A stretch of 11,430 bases of DNA from Gammaproteobacteria bacterium RIFCSPHIGHO2_12_FULL_45_12 (GCA_001801665.1 MGYH01000019.1:49372-60801), one strand, 5' to 3'; numbered from the stretch's first letter, positions 1-7,223 are shown. The notes: generated by a model from the letters alone, not told the origin. Made by a program: numbers and translations.

Positions 1-931
1 CGGTTAAGGCCTCATTACGCAAATGAAACACGACATTCATCAAAGAGCGGCAATCTGGATGAATACGATTAACATAAAACCCCGCCTGCTGGTCAATGAA
101 ATCATAAAGCGTTTGTGCCTTACGTTGATTGATGGCATAAATCACTTGAACTCCACCCTGTTTTTTTAACCAAGCCAGCACTAATCCTGCCAGATACCAA
201 CTGTAAGTTGGCGGCGTATTATAGAATGAATGATGCGTCACGTGTGTTTGATAAGCGTATAATGTTGGCATGCCGGGTAACAACTTCGTCACCAAGTCAT
301 TGCGAATCACAACCACCGTCACCCCTGCTTGACCCATATTTTTCTGTGCACCCGCATAAATCAAACCGTATTGGGACACATCGACTGGTCGGGACAAAAT
401 CATTGACGACATATCAGCGACCAATGGCACCTGACCTGTTTCAGGTACCCAGTTAAATTCAATGCCATCAATCGTTTCATTGGGTGTGTAATGCACATAA
501 TCGGCATCAGCACTTAATGTCCAGGCTCGTTGATGGGGAATGCAGACCAGGGATTCCTGGTGCAGAACGTGTGCCGCAATATTGACATCACCATATCTTT
601 TCGCTTCTTCTATCGCTTTTTTGGACCAATTTCCAGTCAAAATGTAATCTGCCTTCCGATGTTGCCGCATGAGATTAAGCGGCACCATCGCAAACTGTGT
701 GCTTGCCCCCCCTGGCAAAAATAAAATCTGATAATGAGGTGGCACACCCATTAAATCACGTAAATCCTGTTCCGCCTGCTCCGCGACTTGTTTAAACGCC
801 GCACCACGATGACCAAGCTCCATGATAGACATGCCAGTGCCGTGCCAATCGATAAATTCCGCCTTCGCCTGCTGCATAACCTCAACTGGCAACATGCCAG
901 GACCTGCATTAAAATTGTAAACCTGATGCAT
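1..931 (-). CDS. serC: Phosphoserine aminotransferase, 3' end cut by window edge
   Basis: SerC is a cytoplasmic PLP enzyme that converts 3-phosphohydroxypyruvate and glutamate to 3-phosphoserine in serine synthesis; it also acts in the PLP pathway of many gammaproteobacteria. The frame is open from ATG 929-931 to the window edge, giving 310 codons, so about 50 C-terminal residues are missing compared with the roughly 360-residue family. Visible family motifs are the N-terminal YNFNAGPGMLP, SIMELGHRG near residue 35, FLPGGASTQF near residue 75, HYTPNETIDGIEF near residue 145, and IYAGAQKNMGQAG, in which Lys197 aligns with the PLP-binding Lys198 of E. coli SerC. NTPPTYSWYLAGLV follows. The start is supported by AGAGGA at 938-943, seven bases upstream, and by the conserved N-terminus beginning at once. 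A run of seven C at 706-712 lies in frame and encodes Pro-Gly-Gly-Ala. The gene diverges from marC. Confidence 0.96.
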   Translation of the reverse strand, partial: MHQVYNFNAGPGMLPVEVMQQAKAEFIDWHGTGMSIMELGHRGAAFKQVAEQAEQDLRDLMGVPPHYQILFLPGGASTQFAMVPLNLMRQHRKADYILTGNWSKKAIEEAKRYGDVNIAAHVLHQESLVCIPHQRAWTLSADADYVHYTPNETIDGIEFNWVPETGQVPLVADMSSMILSRPVDVSQYGLIYAGAQKNMGQAGVTVVVIRNDLVTKLLPGMPTLYAYQTHVTHHSFYNTPPTYSWYLAGLVLAWLKKQGGVQVIYAINQRKAQTLYDFIDQQAGFYVNRIHPDCRSLMNVVFHLRNEALT

Positions 932-1094
932 TCGCTTTCCTCTTTCATTGACGTACACGCCAATCATCTGGATTGGATATTTTTTGATCTAAATAAATAA
1001 CGGGTAATCCTATTTAATCTTACCGGCACTTTCTCGCTAGCTATTTCAAATTCGACTGGCTATGATGCCAATCTTTTTCTGGAGATAGCAATAC
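932..1094. promoter_or_regulatory. serC-marC divergent intergenic region
   Basis: This 163-bp gap must hold promoters for both divergent genes. For marC a good -10 hexamer, TATGAT at 1061-1066, would start RNA near 1073, just before the ribosome binding site GGAGA at 1081-1085; no good -35 is seen 16-18 bases upstream. For serC only the ribosome binding site (AGAGGA, 938-943) is convincing; I see no clear -35/-10 pair on the minus strand. No operator palindrome or riboswitch was recognised. Confidence 0.35.
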
Positions 1095-1724
1095 GTGAGT
1101 TACGCAGATAGCATAAAATTCCTGATCGCCATGATCGTGATGATGAACCCACTGGGATCACTTTCTATCTTCCTGCAACTCACTCACCGCTCACCCTTGA
1201 AATTCCAGCGGCAAATGGCCATACGATGTGGTTTCTCCATGTTAGGCTTTATGGCACTCTCCGTTTGGGGAGGCGGACAATTACTGGATATGATGGGCAT
1301 TACCATTTCCTCATTCCGATTCGCAGGCGGCATCATTCTCTTGCTGGTTGGCCTATCCATGTTGCAGTCCCATGAAAGTGCCCTGAATAATACGCCTGAA
1401 GACAATATTGCCGCGGAAAATCGCGAATCCATTGCCGTGGTGCCCATGACGCTACCCATCATTATTGGCCCAGGCGCCATTAGCACGCTGGTACTCGCGT
1501 CAAATGATTATCCTTTATTTCAATATAAACTCTGGATGACCGTCATTTGTGCCGTGCTGGCACTTGGGATGTGTCTCATGCTTTACTTTGGCAGCAGCAT
1601 CACCAAACTGGTTGGAGAATCGGTGATCAAAGTGATTACCCGCATCATGGGAATGGTCATCATGGCCTTAGCGGTTAACATGCTTTTTAGTGGATTACTT
1701 GGGTTGATACCCGCATTACGTTAA
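1095..1724 (+). CDS. MarC family (UPF0056) inner-membrane protein
   Basis: A 209-residue polytopic membrane protein of the MarC/YchE/SnatA family. Despite the family name, MarC itself is not established as a multidrug efflux pump, and some archaeal members transport small neutral amino acids, so the substrate is unknown here. Six hydrophobic segments are visible at about residues 7-29, 45-67, 71-90, 115-136, 146-167 and 180-206. Family hallmarks are MMNPLGSLSIFL in helix 1 and PIIIGPGAISTLVLAS in helix 4, two related Pro/Gly-rich stretches consistent with an internally duplicated three-helix fold. The length matches the usual 200-220. The start is GTG at 1095, chosen because GGAGA at 1081-1085 lies nine bases upstream and the first helix follows directly. 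The gene appears monocistronic, with serC divergent upstream. A symbol is not assigned because the family has several paralogues. Confidence 0.92.
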   Translation: MSYADSIKFLIAMIVMMNPLGSLSIFLQLTHRSPLKFQRQMAIRCGFSMLGFMALSVWGGGQLLDMMGITISSFRFAGGIILLLVGLSMLQSHESALNNTPEDNIAAENRESIAVVPMTLPIIIGPGAISTLVLASNDYPLFQYKLWMTVICAVLALGMCLMLYFGSSITKLVGESVIKVITRIMGMVIMALAVNMLFSGLLGLIPALR

Positions 1725-1782
1725 AACACTTGCACTGACAAGCCAATCTAATTTAACCTACCCAATTAAACACAGCGCTGAT

Positions 1783-1812
1783 TTGAGCAACAGCTTGCGA
1801 GCGCTTTATAAA
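1783..1812 (+). promoter_or_regulatory. Predicted sigma-70 promoter for the 192-aa gene
   Basis: A -35 TTGAGC (1783-1788) and a -10 TATAAA (1807-1812) are separated by 18 bases, predicting a start near 1819 and a leader of about 68 nt before ATG 1887. Two copies of the palindromic hexamer AGCGCT (1774-1779 and 1800-1805) bracket the -35, and GCAA (1787-1790) pairs with TTGC (1795-1798) between them, so a regulator could bind here. The call rests on hexamer matches only. Confidence 0.45.
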
Positions 1813-1815
1813 TAC

Positions 1816-1854
1816 GGCTAAAGCGTTTCAGCAATCTGTTACCCCGCTTTAGCC
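1816..1854. repeat. 10-bp perfect inverted repeat in leader region
   Basis: GGCTAAAGCG at 1816-1825 is the exact reverse complement of CGCTTTAGCC at 1845-1854, with a 19-base loop. No T-run follows on either strand, so it does not look like a rho-independent terminator for marC. It lies over the predicted transcription start, so it may act as a DNA operator or as a leader stem. The 3' arm shares two bases with the next hairpin. Confidence 0.6.
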
Positions 1855-1880
1855 TCTATAAGTCAGTCATCTGATAGAGG
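1853..1880 (+). promoter_or_regulatory. Hairpin that would hide a ribosome binding site
   Basis: CCTCTAT (1853-1859) pairs perfectly with ATAGAGG (1874-1880), with a 14-base loop. The 3' arm contains AGAGG (1876-1880), the evident Shine-Dalgarno sequence, six bases before ATG 1887. If this hairpin forms, ribosome access would be reduced. Because it shares bases 1853-1854 with the preceding inverted repeat, the two stems partly compete. Confidence 0.45.
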
Positions 1881-1886
1881 TCGTCC

Positions 1887-2465
1887 ATGAAACCTTATTT
1901 TCTTATTTATCACTACAGCGAGAAGGCCAATCTTTCGTCCATTGATCCGGCCTATTATGGCAGTGCCGTCTCGGGTCGTTCTGAGTTGCGACGAGGCGGC
2001 TCTGGCCTGAATAAGTCATTTTTTTATACCCTAGACAAACCCGAACCCCTGCTCCAGGGTGGAACACGTTATCAGCTTTATTTACCGGCAGACTGGAAGG
2101 CGCTGATCTATGATATTTACGAAGATAAAGACAAGCTTCATCTCGAAGCGAAAGCGCGATTGCTTGCCAACCATACCTTTCCCTATGATTATCGTCTTAA
2201 AGAAATGCTCGAGACCCTCCTTATCGAAAAGGGATATAAGGGATGGAGTAACCCCAACTCACCCCTTCCACATGCCATTGTACTTTTTCATGCCATCAGC
2301 ACCTTCAAGCCAAAAGAGGCGTATGTGGCCTATCACTACCAAAGCGGAGAAGTCCTTGAATCAGGCGCGGGTTTGTCCAGACAAAGTTGCTGTTTTTTTA
2401 ACCAGCATTTAAGCGGCTCAAACTTGAAGGCGATGCCAGCCATCACCACCGCACGACCGTATTGA
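1887..2465 (+). CDS. Hypothetical protein, 192 aa, possible ADP-ribosyltransferase-like fold
   Basis: I do not recognise a named family. The 192-residue product has no signal peptide or membrane segment and is probably cytoplasmic or exported by a non-Sec route. Visible elements are YHYS at residues 8-11, SSIDPAYYGSAVSGRSE at 18-34, SFFY at 44-47, YQLYLPADWKALIYDI at 62-77, a charged helix-like stretch at 79-115, and GYKGWSNPN at 116-124 followed by AIVLFH at 130-135. The order His-Tyr-Ser, then Asp-Pro with a Gly turn, then Phe-Phe-Tyr, then Gly-Tyr-x-Gly with a hydrophobic strand recalls toxin-like or polyvalent-protein domains with ADP-ribosyltransferase-like folds. That comparison is from memory and weak. 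The final 35 residues look poorly conserved in character. The start is ATG 1887 with AGAGG six bases upstream. The gene has its own predicted promoter and structured leader and converges with fumC. Confidence 0.75.
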   Translation: MKPYFLIYHYSEKANLSSIDPAYYGSAVSGRSELRRGGSGLNKSFFYTLDKPEPLLQGGTRYQLYLPADWKALIYDIYEDKDKLHLEAKARLLANHTFPYDYRLKEMLETLLIEKGYKGWSNPNSPLPHAIVLFHAISTFKPKEAYVAYHYQSGEVLESGAGLSRQSCCFFNQHLSGSNLKAMPAITTARPY

Positions 2466-2538
2466 ATGCATGGCTGCGTTGATGGATCTGACACTTCCAC
2501 GATCTTTTTGGAAATTTTTTATTTTAAATCTATTAACG

Positions 2539-2563
2539 GTGTCATTCCCGCGCAGGCGGGAAC
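2539..2563 (+). repeat. REP-like palindromic repeat, copy A
   Basis: A 25-base element beginning GTGTCATTCCCGCG. Its core folds as TTCCCGC, a GCAG loop and GCGGGAA. It is identical to copy B and is the exact reverse complement of copy C. Palindromes of the CATTCCCGC...GCGGGAA type are a familiar class of dispersed intergenic repeat in proteobacteria. It lies between converging genes, where a stable RNA hairpin could protect 3' ends or help end transcription. Confidence 0.85.
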
Positions 2564-2569
2564 TTATTT

Positions 2570-2598
2570 GAAGTGTCATTCCCGCGCAGGCGGGAACC
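2570..2598 (+). repeat. REP-like palindromic repeat, copy B
   Basis: The same 25-base element as copy A occupies 2573-2597, only nine bases after copy A. Extended to 2570-2598 (starting GAAGTGTCATT) it is a perfect 29-base inverted match to 2635-2663. Downstream on the plus strand is a T-rich stretch at 2599-2613, so B is the most likely of the three to aid termination of the 192-aa gene. Confidence 0.85.
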
Positions 2599-2634
2599 TA
2601 TTTCTAATTTTACTTCTGCCGCCTATTCACAATG

Positions 2635-2663
2635 GGTTCCCGCCTGCGCGGGAATGACACTTC
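2635..2663 (-). repeat. REP-like palindromic repeat, copy C (inverted)
   Basis: The exact reverse complement of copies A and B lies at 2636-2660, and the 29-base extended match to copy B covers 2635-2663. B and C can pair as a 29-bp stem with a 36-base loop, or each can fold on itself. The element touches the last base of the fumC stop codon (TAG, 2663-2665), so it forms the immediate 3' end of the fumC message. No T-run follows on the minus strand. Confidence 0.85.
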
Positions 2664-4072
2664 TAGTGAGAATTTGTCATGAGTTCTGGTTTGACGAGTG
2701 CCTTGAACTCTGCCTCGCTTAAATACCCCAAATCCAGACAAGCATCAAGCAATGACATTTCTGCTCGCCATGCATGGTGCGCAATCTCAGCCGCTTTATC
2801 ATAACCAATTTTGGGGGCAAGGGCTGTCACCAACATTAACGAATTGTTCACGGAGTTCTGAATACTGCGCTCATCGGCTTTAAGTCCCTTGATGCAATAT
2901 TCATTAAACATGCGCGATGCGTCCGTCAACAAACGGGCTGAATTCATGAAATTATGAATAATGACCGGCTTAAAAACATTTAATTCAAAATTACCCTGGG
3001 AAGCTGCAAATCCAATGGCCGCGTCATTACCCATCACTTGCACACACACCATGGTCAATGCTTCCGCCTGAGTGGGGTTCACTTTACCAGGCATAATGGA
3101 TGAACCAGGCTCATTCGCTGGCAAAATCAATTCCCCTAAACCACAACGCGGGCCTGAGCCCAACCATCGCACATCATTAGCCACTTTCATTAACGCGCAC
3201 GCCAGCGTTTTTAATGCCCCACTCGCAAAAACAAAGGCGTCATGCGCCGCTAAGGCAGCAAATTTATTAGGTGCGGAAATAAATGGCAACCCAGTCATGG
3301 CCGCAATGTGGGCGGCTGCCAATTCGGCAAATTCGGGATGCGGATTTAAACCCGTGCCAACTGCGGTGCCGCCAATGGCTAATTCGTACAAGCCTCCCAA
3401 CGTTAATTGAATGTTTGCCATGGCCGCATCCAGCTGCGCCACATAACCTGAAAATTCCTGGCCCATTGTCAACGGCACAGCGTCTTGCAAATGTGTGCGG
3501 CCAGTTTTCACAATATGATTAAACTTTTTTTGTTTTTCTGCTAAACCATCGCGCAACTGTTTAATGGCCGGTAAAAGCTGGCGCACAATAAATTGTGCCG
3601 CCGCAATGTGCATGGCGGTTGGAAACGTATCATTGGAGGATTGCGACTGGTTTACATGATCATTCGGGTGGACGGGATGCTTGCCGCCAAGCTTGCCTGT
3701 CGCCAACTCATTCGCGCGCGCGCTGATCACCTCATTCGCATTCATATTGGTTTGCGTGCCGCTGCCGGTTTGCCAAACGTGCAGGGGAAACTGATCATCC
3801 AGCTCGCCTGCAATGACCTGATCTGCTGCTTTCACAATGATGTCACGCATATCAGGCTGCATCAAACCCAACTCCGCATTGGATTGTGCCGCTGCTTTCT
3901 TCAGCACACCAAAGGCATGCAACAATTCCTTTGGCATCAAATCACGCCCAATGGCAAAGTGCTCAATGGAACGCTGCGTTTGAGCGCCCCAATAAGCATT
4001 TTCAGGCACCTCCATCTGCCCCATACTGTCTGATTCCTGTCGTGTTGCTTTTTTTGCCGTGTTCATTGTCAT
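2663..4072 (-). CDS. fumC: Class II fumarate hydratase
   Basis: FumC reversibly hydrates fumarate to L-malate in the TCA cycle as a cytoplasmic, iron-independent homotetramer. With start ATG 4070-4072 the product is 469 residues, against 467 for E. coli FumC. Motifs in order are DSMGQMEVPENAYWGAQTQRS at the N-terminus, GSGTQTNMNANEV near 105, SSNDTFPTAMH near 147, GRTHLQDAVPLTMGQE with His194 (E. coli His188), and the family signature GSSIMPGKVNP with Ser324 (E. coli catalytic Ser318). The constant +6 offset indicates no internal damage. An in-frame GTG at 4081 and ATG at 4066 are alternatives; 4072 is preferred because GAGGGG lies eight bases upstream and it makes an ATGA overlap with the pepN stop, which suggests translational coupling. 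The C-terminus FKALVKPELM is of family type. Confidence 0.97.
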   Translation of the reverse strand: MTMNTAKKATRQESDSMGQMEVPENAYWGAQTQRSIEHFAIGRDLMPKELLHAFGVLKKAAAQSNAELGLMQPDMRDIIVKAADQVIAGELDDQFPLHVWQTGSGTQTNMNANEVISARANELATGKLGGKHPVHPNDHVNQSQSSNDTFPTAMHIAAAQFIVRQLLPAIKQLRDGLAEKQKKFNHIVKTGRTHLQDAVPLTMGQEFSGYVAQLDAAMANIQLTLGGLYELAIGGTAVGTGLNPHPEFAELAAAHIAAMTGLPFISAPNKFAALAAHDAFVFASGALKTLACALMKVANDVRWLGSGPRCGLGELILPANEPGSSIMPGKVNPTQAEALTMVCVQVMGNDAAIGFAASQGNFELNVFKPVIIHNFMNSARLLTDASRMFNEYCIKGLKADERSIQNSVNNSLMLVTALAPKIGYDKAAEIAHHAWRAEMSLLDACLDLGYLSEAEFKALVKPELMTNSH

Positions 4073-6747
4073 GCGGTACACCCCTCAAGACTTTTAGTGA
4101 GTAATTCATATAAGTCCGTTGATATTTTTTTATCCTGCAACATCCGTTCCAGTTGATGACGCATTAATACCTGACGTTCTTTATCATAGCGATTCCAGGT
4201 AGTCAAAGGTTTTACCATGCGTGCTGACACCTGGGGGTTCAGGGCGTCAAGTATTTGCACCATTTCACCTAGGAAAATATAGCCGCTACCATCCGCCGCG
4301 TGAAAATGAAATAAGTTTTGCTGGGAAAAGGTAGCAATCAACGCATAAACTTTGTTTGGATTTTTAAAGTCAAACACATCACTTGCCACTAAAGACTTCA
4401 CTTGCTGCAAGGCAAATGGCAATCTGCTCATCGCCTGGATGGAAAGCCACTTATTCACCACTAAGGCATCATGCTGCCATGTTTCATAAAACATATCCAA
4501 AGCCCATTGCCGCTCCACGCTATCCATATTTGACAAAACACGCAACGCCGAGAGTGTATCAGTCATGTTTGACGTCAACGCGTTTTCAAATTGACGGATG
4601 ACTGTCGCCGCCTCTTCCGGCAAATAAGCAAACAAGGCAAGACAGGCATTTTTCAATTGCCGCCTGCCAACCGCTTCCATATTAAATTGATATTGACCGG
4701 ATTGATCATGATAACGGTCATACACTTCTTTCAACGTCACCCTTAACCGCTTTGCCAGGTTCTCCAGCACAAACTCACGCGCTTGGTGAATGGCATCCAC
4801 ATCCACCACCTCCATCTGTTCTCCCATATAACGCTCAGAGGGCAGGGCCAGCATGTCAGCCTGTAAAAATAGATCCTGTCCGTCTTGCTTTAACATAACG
4901 TCATAAGCTTGCACCAGCTCATCTGGCAATGTTAATTGCTGCTTACGCTGATAATCCTGAACCAGTTTAAGCAAGACACGCAGTGCCAAACGTTGCCCTG
5001 CCTCCCAACGATTAAACGGGTCACTATCATGCTTGAATAAAAACAATAAATCAGCCTCTTGATAGGGGTAATTCAACTTGACCGGTGCTGAAAAATTTCT
5101 GAGTAATGAGGGCGTGGGCCTGTCAGGCACACCTGTGAATTTAAAGGTTTGTCTTAATGTCGTTAAGCTCAATACTTTTTCAAACGCTACGGGCTCCTGG
5201 TCCAGATGCAACGCCATCTCATTGCCTTTTGCATCAAGCAGTCCCACACAAACTGGAATGTGCAGAGGCACTTTATCCGCCTGCCCTTGCGTTTTCGGGC
5301 AATGCTGGGTGATCGTTAAGGCATAGGTTTGCTGATCTTGGTCATAGTGATCTTCAACCGTTAGCTGCGGCGTGCCCGCCTGACTATACCAGAGGCGAAA
5401 TTGCGTCAAATCCATGCCAGACACATCTTCCATGGTGCCAATGAAATCCTCGATGGTCACGGCCTTTCCATCATAACGTGCAAAATATAAATCCATGCCT
5501 TTGCGAAATGGCGTCTTACCTATGATGGTTTGCAGCATGCGCAGGATTTCCGCGCCTTTATTGTAAATAGTGGCCGTATAAAAATTATTAATCTCAATAT
5601 ACGAATCCGGACGCACAGGGTGCGCCAACGGCCCGGCATCTTCCGGAAACTGTGTTTCACGCAAATCCACCACATCACGAATACGCATCACGGCACGCGA
5701 CAAGGTGTCTTCTGAAAAAGACTGATCCCGAAAAATGGTTAGCCCTTCTTTCAGACTTAACTGAAACCAGTCTCGGCAGGTCACACGATTTCCAGACCAA
5801 TTGTGAAAGTATTCATGCGCAATGACCGACATGATATGAATATAATCATCATCCGTCGCGGTTTCTGGTTTGGCCAGCACATATTTCGTGTTAAAAATAT
5901 TAAGCCCTTTATTCTCCATGGCGCCCATATTAAAATCACCAATGGCAACCATCATATAAATATCCAGATCATATTCACGCCCAAACGCAATTTCATCCCA
6001 GCGCATGGCTTCTTTGATGGCATACATCGCATGCGCTGCCTGATCACCCGCCCCTTTTTCCACATAAATACGCAATGCCACTTCACGCCCAGACTGCGTC
6101 ACAAATTGATCTTCCAGTAAATCAAAATCACCCGCAACGAGGGCAAACAAATAGCTAGGCTTTTTAAAAGGATCTTCCCATTTCGCAAAGTGACGACCCT
6201 GTTCAATCTCACCACTTGCAACCAGATTGCCATTGGATAACAAATAGGGATACCGCTTTTTATCCGCTGTGATGGTGGTACTATAACGAGCAAGCACATC
6301 CGGGTGATCCAGATAAAAGGTAATACGCCTGAAGCCTTCTGCCTCACATTGCGTGCAATAAGTGCCAGATGAACGATATAATCCGCTTAATGCCGTGTTT
6401 TTTTCCGGATAATTTTTGGTCACAATTTCCAGTGTGAAGCAGTCTGGCACATTGTGTAAGGTTAGATATTGCTTCGACAAAATGTAGTCTGATTTTGTTA
6501 ATAACTGGCCGTCCAGCTTGATCGATTCCAATATTAATTCGTCATGATTCAGTGCCAATGGTTTGTTTTTTCGGTTGTCACTGCGATTGCGGCGTATTTT
6601 CATCCGCGAGCTTACCCAAGCGACTTCTTCATAAAGATCAAACTGCAAATCAATTTCATCGATTAAATAAAATGGCACCTGATAATCTTTCAAATAAGTG
6701 GCCTCAGGCTTAACAGCCGCCGGCTGAATGGAAGTTGACTCAGACAT
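4069..6747 (-). CDS. pepN: Aminopeptidase N (M1 zinc metallopeptidase)
   Basis: PepN is a broad-specificity cytoplasmic alanyl aminopeptidase that removes N-terminal residues from peptides in the last steps of protein turnover. The product is 892 residues against 870 in E. coli. The substrate-anchoring GAMEN motif is at residues 275-279. The zinc site HEYFH is at 311-315, with ligands His311 and His315 and catalytic Glu312; the third ligand Glu334 lies in SLKEGLTIFRDQ. All are offset +14 from the E. coli residues, so the extra length is N-terminal. The region after about residue 450 matches the expected beta-sandwich and helical C-terminal domains, ending with the family-like LYELLTKSL. The start ATG 6745-6747 has AGGGAGA shortly upstream. 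It lies 66 bp after the small secreted protein gene on the same strand and overlaps fumC by four bases, so it is probably in an operon with fumC at least. Confidence 0.97.
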   Translation of the reverse strand: MSESTSIQPAAVKPEATYLKDYQVPFYLIDEIDLQFDLYEEVAWVSSRMKIRRNRSDNRKNKPLALNHDELILESIKLDGQLLTKSDYILSKQYLTLHNVPDCFTLEIVTKNYPEKNTALSGLYRSSGTYCTQCEAEGFRRITFYLDHPDVLARYSTTITADKKRYPYLLSNGNLVASGEIEQGRHFAKWEDPFKKPSYLFALVAGDFDLLEDQFVTQSGREVALRIYVEKGAGDQAAHAMYAIKEAMRWDEIAFGREYDLDIYMMVAIGDFNMGAMENKGLNIFNTKYVLAKPETATDDDYIHIMSVIAHEYFHNWSGNRVTCRDWFQLSLKEGLTIFRDQSFSEDTLSRAVMRIRDVVDLRETQFPEDAGPLAHPVRPDSYIEINNFYTATIYNKGAEILRMLQTIIGKTPFRKGMDLYFARYDGKAVTIEDFIGTMEDVSGMDLTQFRLWYSQAGTPQLTVEDHYDQDQQTYALTITQHCPKTQGQADKVPLHIPVCVGLLDAKGNEMALHLDQEPVAFEKVLSLTTLRQTFKFTGVPDRPTPSLLRNFSAPVKLNYPYQEADLLFLFKHDSDPFNRWEAGQRLALRVLLKLVQDYQRKQQLTLPDELVQAYDVMLKQDGQDLFLQADMLALPSERYMGEQMEVVDVDAIHQAREFVLENLAKRLRVTLKEVYDRYHDQSGQYQFNMEAVGRRQLKNACLALFAYLPEEAATVIRQFENALTSNMTDTLSALRVLSNMDSVERQWALDMFYETWQHDALVVNKWLSIQAMSRLPFALQQVKSLVASDVFDFKNPNKVYALIATFSQQNLFHFHAADGSGYIFLGEMVQILDALNPQVSARMVKPLTTWNRYDKERQVLMRHQLERMLQDKKISTDLYELLTKSLEGCTA

Positions 6748-6813
6748 GTTGCTCTCCCTAAATGTTTGGCATGCCTACAAAGCTTGGCACGAAGGACCGA
6801 AGACAATCACGCC

Positions 6814-7161
6814 TTAACGCGCCGGTGTTTCTGGCACGGGGTAGGATGACTGCGATTGAACGCTTGAGTTTAACTGAGTTTGGTCTGTTGTGGAGTCATT
6901 TGAATAAGGTACATTCATAGAAGGCGGCGGGCTCAGGGGAGCGTTTTGAGGTGAAGGGGAATCAGGTCTTGGCTTCAGGGTCAGATTACCACCCGCATCC
7001 GTGGGTTGGGGATGCGTATAACCGGATGCATCCGTCCCCGTTTGATTGGGCCCACTCCCAGAGGAGAAGGACGGAGGCACAGGCATCGTCTCGGCCAATG
7101 CCAGACCTGATGTCAATAAACCTAGGATAACTGTAGCTGTAGCGATACCATCACCTTTCAT
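6814..7161 (-). CDS. Small secreted Pro/Ser/Thr/Asn/Gln-rich protein, unknown function
   Basis: I do not recognise a family. With start ATG 7159-7161 the product is 115 residues. Residues 1-23 form a typical Sec signal peptide with a hydrophobic core (ATVILGLLTSGLALA) and a probable signal peptidase I site after ALA (residues 21-23). The mature part of about 92 residues is low complexity, rich in Pro, Ser, Thr, Asn, Gln and Gly, with few charges and no cysteine. It is likely a disordered periplasmic or surface protein. In-frame ATGs at 7182 and 7191 exist, but 7161 is preferred: AGGGA lies eight bases upstream, the signal peptide then has a normal short n-region, and the predicted promoter puts the transcription start near 7187, downstream of the 7191 start. 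pepN follows after 66 bp on the same strand. No functional link between them can be claimed. Confidence 0.75.
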   Translation of the reverse strand: MKGDGIATATVILGLLTSGLALAETMPVPPSFSSGSGPNQTGTDASGYTHPQPTDAGGNLTLKPRPDSPSPQNAPLSPPPSMNVPYSNDSTTDQTQLNSSVQSQSSYPVPETPAR

Positions 7162-7193
7162 TGCATTATTCCCTGTCTTCATTAATGACATAA

Positions 7194-7223
7194 ATGATAA
7201 ACTTATCCGCTATCTGCAGGCAA
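7194..7223 (-). promoter_or_regulatory. Predicted sigma-70 promoter for the small secreted protein
   Basis: On the minus strand a -35 TTGCCT (7218-7223) and a -10 TATCAT (7194-7199) are separated by 18 bases. The predicted start near 7187 leaves a short leader of about 26 nt containing the AGGGA ribosome binding site. It lies in the 83-bp gap shared with divergent ubiG; I see no equally good promoter for ubiG there. Confidence 0.45.

Noticed and set aside
706..712. Run of seven C in serC as a possible frameshift site
   Set aside because: Translating the minus strand on both sides keeps the family sequence in one frame; the run encodes Pro-Gly-Gly-Ala in the conserved FLPGGAS motif.
1725..1886. 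Rho-independent terminator for marC
   Set aside because: The strongest stem (1816-1854) is not followed by a T-run, and it overlaps a predicted promoter for the next gene.
2466..2657. Short open frame directly after the 192-aa gene
   Set aside because: It is made largely of the palindromic repeats and has no credible ribosome binding site or protein-like composition.
2539..2660. Possible CRISPR array from the three repeats
   Set aside because: There are only three copies, one inverted, with spacings of 9 and 38 bases and no cas genes; they behave as REP-like palindromes.
3593..4033. 146-codon open frame on the plus strand
   Set aside because: It lies wholly antisense to fumC, which is intact with all catalytic motifs.
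5803..6120. 105-codon open frame on the plus strand
   Set aside because: It is antisense to the zinc-site region of pepN and has no independent support.
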